Shown here: positions 4,491 to 5,820 of the stretch, piece after piece
How positions within the stretch are numbered: the first letter of the stretch is position 1
Layout: the number at the start of each line of letters is the position of its first letter
Assembly (NCBI GenBank): GCA_950060715.1
Contig: CATLVA010000113.1
Coordinates: 1-5,820, forward strand
From: an uncultured Oligoflexia bacterium
Lineage (GTDB): Bacteria; Bdellovibrionota; Bacteriovoracia; Bacteriovoracales; Bacteriovoracaceae
Direction: 5' to 3'
DNA: 5,820 nucleotides
Made by a program: the position numbers and the translations under genes
Notes under the pieces: generated by a model
The model's database searches: none
Told to the model about the DNA's origin: nothing
What the model saw: the letters and a program-made list of their open reading frames with translations, nothing else

Positions 4491-5804
4491 ATGGCTCAAA
4501 AAATCAGAAAAGCTGTTTCATTAGTTTTTAGGAATAAAAGCAAAGTCTTCTTTATCAAGCGACAAAACTTTCTCCATCACTTTCCAGGCTATATAGCTTT
4601 TCCTGGAGGTAAAGTTGGCGCAGAAGATGAAGAAGCTGATGATCCTTTATTTGAAGCAGCCTGCAGAGAGGCACAAGAAGAACTAGGAATAGATGTAAAA
4701 GATGCTATTAAATCGGGATCAATCCTTCGCTGGAGAAAAATTGCGATTGCCACAACTCCAGATTTTAACCCATACCGTTTTGAGACATATTTCATTTTAT
4801 TTGAAACTAAAACTAAGTTTCGCTTTAAGGTGGACACAAATGAAGCGGCAGAGAGTGGGTGGGTTGACCCTTATGATATTGTTCGAAAGTATAATGCTGG
4901 AGAAGCACTTCTCGTTCCTCCAGTGAGAAAGATGTATAGTCTCTTAAGTGAATCTCATAAGTTTGATGAGGTTGTCGATTTTGATATAGACCGTCCCAAA
5001 GGTCTTGCGCAGGTAGAATCAATCAAAAATCTTTTGCAATTGATGCCTAAATCAAACACTTTGCCTCCAGCTGAAAGAACAAATTGCTTTGTCATTGGAG
5101 ACGGTGCAAAAATTTGTGTGGATCCATCTCCCAAAGATACTGAAGAATATAGAAGTTTGATCGCAACCTTAGAAAAACATCAACTTGATAAGATTATTAT
5201 CACACATCACCATGGCGATCACCATCAATTCGCCCCTCAAGTGGCCAATCATTTTAAACTACCTCTATATATGAGTCTTGAGACTAAGAATCTCATCATC
5301 GCAAAAAAAGGTGAGGACTATTTTCTCGATTGCGAGATAGTGTTGGTTGAAGAAGGAGACACTCTAGGTCAGTGGATAGGTCAGAGCATAAAAGCCTATA
5401 GAATTCCTGGGCATGATATCGGTCATATTGGTTTAGCTCCCGAAAAGCTCAATTGGTTTATCGTTGGTGATTTATTCCAAGGAGTGGGTACTGTTGTTGT
5501 TGGTGGGGAAGAAGGGAATATGAAAGACTATTTTGAAAGCTTAAAGAAAGTGATCAGTCTTTCACCTCAATGTGTTATCCCTTCACATGGCATCGCTTTA
5601 GGGGGAACAAATATTTTACAGCGAACGTTAGAGCATAGAAAATTGAGAGAGAAGCAGATATTAGATTTGTATTTAAAGCAGCCAGATCCGAGTTATATTT
5701 TAAAAACTCTTTACTTTGATATCCCTCGCCATCTTCATTCCTATGCAATGGCAAACATTCGCTCCCATCTCAAAAAATTAGAGGACGAGGGTAGACTGTC
5801 TTAA
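4491..5804 (+). CDS. NUDIX hydrolase / metallo-beta-lactamase / winged-helix fusion protein
   Basis: Predicted cytoplasmic enzyme with two metal-dependent hydrolase domains. Residues about 1-165 are NUDIX: PGYIAFPGG (32-40), then a stretched Nudix box ending REAQEELGI (59-67; E60, E63 and E64 bind metal). TTPDFNPYRFETYF (88-101) and GEALLVPP (137-144) are arranged as in NUDT19-like proteins, some of which are CoA diphosphatases. Residues about 187-375 are a metallo-beta-lactamase fold with a full ligand set: THHHGDH at 238-244 (H239, H241, D243, H244), H308 in PGHDIGH, D327 in GDLF and H366 in PSHG. The C-terminus (about 381-437; EHRKLREKQIL, FDIPRHLHSYAMANIRSHL, KLEDEG) matches the winged helix that follows this fold in LACTB2-type proteins. 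No domain is truncated. The substrate is not predictable. ATG4491 follows in-frame TAA-TAG and lacks a Shine-Dalgarno, so coupling to the lipoprotein gene is likely. Confidence 0.88.
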   Translation: MAQKIRKAVSLVFRNKSKVFFIKRQNFLHHFPGYIAFPGGKVGAEDEEADDPLFEAACREAQEELGIDVKDAIKSGSILRWRKIAIATTPDFNPYRFETYFILFETKTKFRFKVDTNEAAESGWVDPYDIVRKYNAGEALLVPPVRKMYSLLSESHKFDEVVDFDIDRPKGLAQVESIKNLLQLMPKSNTLPPAERTNCFVIGDGAKICVDPSPKDTEEYRSLIATLEKHQLDKIIITHHHGDHHQFAPQVANHFKLPLYMSLETKNLIIAKKGEDYFLDCEIVLVEEGDTLGQWIGQSIKAYRIPGHDIGHIGLAPEKLNWFIVGDLFQGVGTVVVGGEEGNMKDYFESLKKVISLSPQCVIPSHGIALGGTNILQRTLEHRKLREKQILDLYLKQPDPSYILKTLYFDIPRHLHSYAMANIRSHLKKLEDEGRLS

Positions 5805-5820
5805 AAATCTAAGTCTTTTA

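Noticed and set aside
4589..5022. Three short open frames (two minus, one plus) within the NUDIX-coding part
   Set aside because: They overlap a gene with clear Nudix signatures and show no domain features of their own.
1..5820. CRISPR array, mobile element, tRNA/rRNA or defence system
   Set aside because: No regularly spaced repeats, transposase or integrase motifs, structural-RNA cloverleaf or defence-family domains are visible anywhere in the window.

Overview
The window is A+T-rich bacterial DNA. All five genes visible in full, and the one cut by the left edge, lie on the + strand. The organism is Gram-negative: it has an ADP-heptose (LPS core) biosynthesis enzyme, a lipoprotein signal peptide and polymerizing flagellins. 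Compact 277-residue flagellins, low GC and secreted lipoprotein peptidases suggest a predatory Bdellovibrionota relative, most likely Bacteriovorax/Halobacteriovorax-like. That assignment rests on sequence impression only, with no database search.

Layout: (1) Positions 2-930 hold the 3' part of an RDD-family membrane protein gene. It overlaps by one base (TAATG) a stand-alone heptose-1-phosphate adenylyltransferase gene (rfaE2). (2) Positions 931-3114 hold two flagellin genes about 72% identical in protein. Each has its own sigma-28 (FliA)-type promoter with an exact 11-base spacer, its own leader and its own intrinsic terminator, so they are two separate transcription units. The leaders share the 11-mer AGCAGTAAGCT. 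The second leader is far more elaborate: several hairpins, three copies of CAAGGA (the core of a CsrA/RsmA site, one inside the Shine-Dalgarno) and an upstream 9-base segment that can pair over the Shine-Dalgarno and start codon. (3) Positions 3171-5804 hold a probable two-gene operon: a lipoprotein with a gluzincin-type zinc-peptidase signature, then, after 6 bases, a NUDIX / metallo-beta-lactamase / winged-helix fusion protein.

How the genes work together: the flagellin pair is one functional block under late flagellar control, and the second copy looks like the more strongly expressed and more tightly regulated filament subunit. rfaE2 supplies the LPS inner core. The last two genes have no evident link to motility and are linked to each other only by spacing.

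I see no tRNA, rRNA, CRISPR array, insertion sequence or defence locus. The strongest candidates for something undescribed are the structured fliC2 leader, the atypical N-terminus of the first flagellin, the unassigned lipoprotein metallopeptidase and the NUDIX-MBL fusion.
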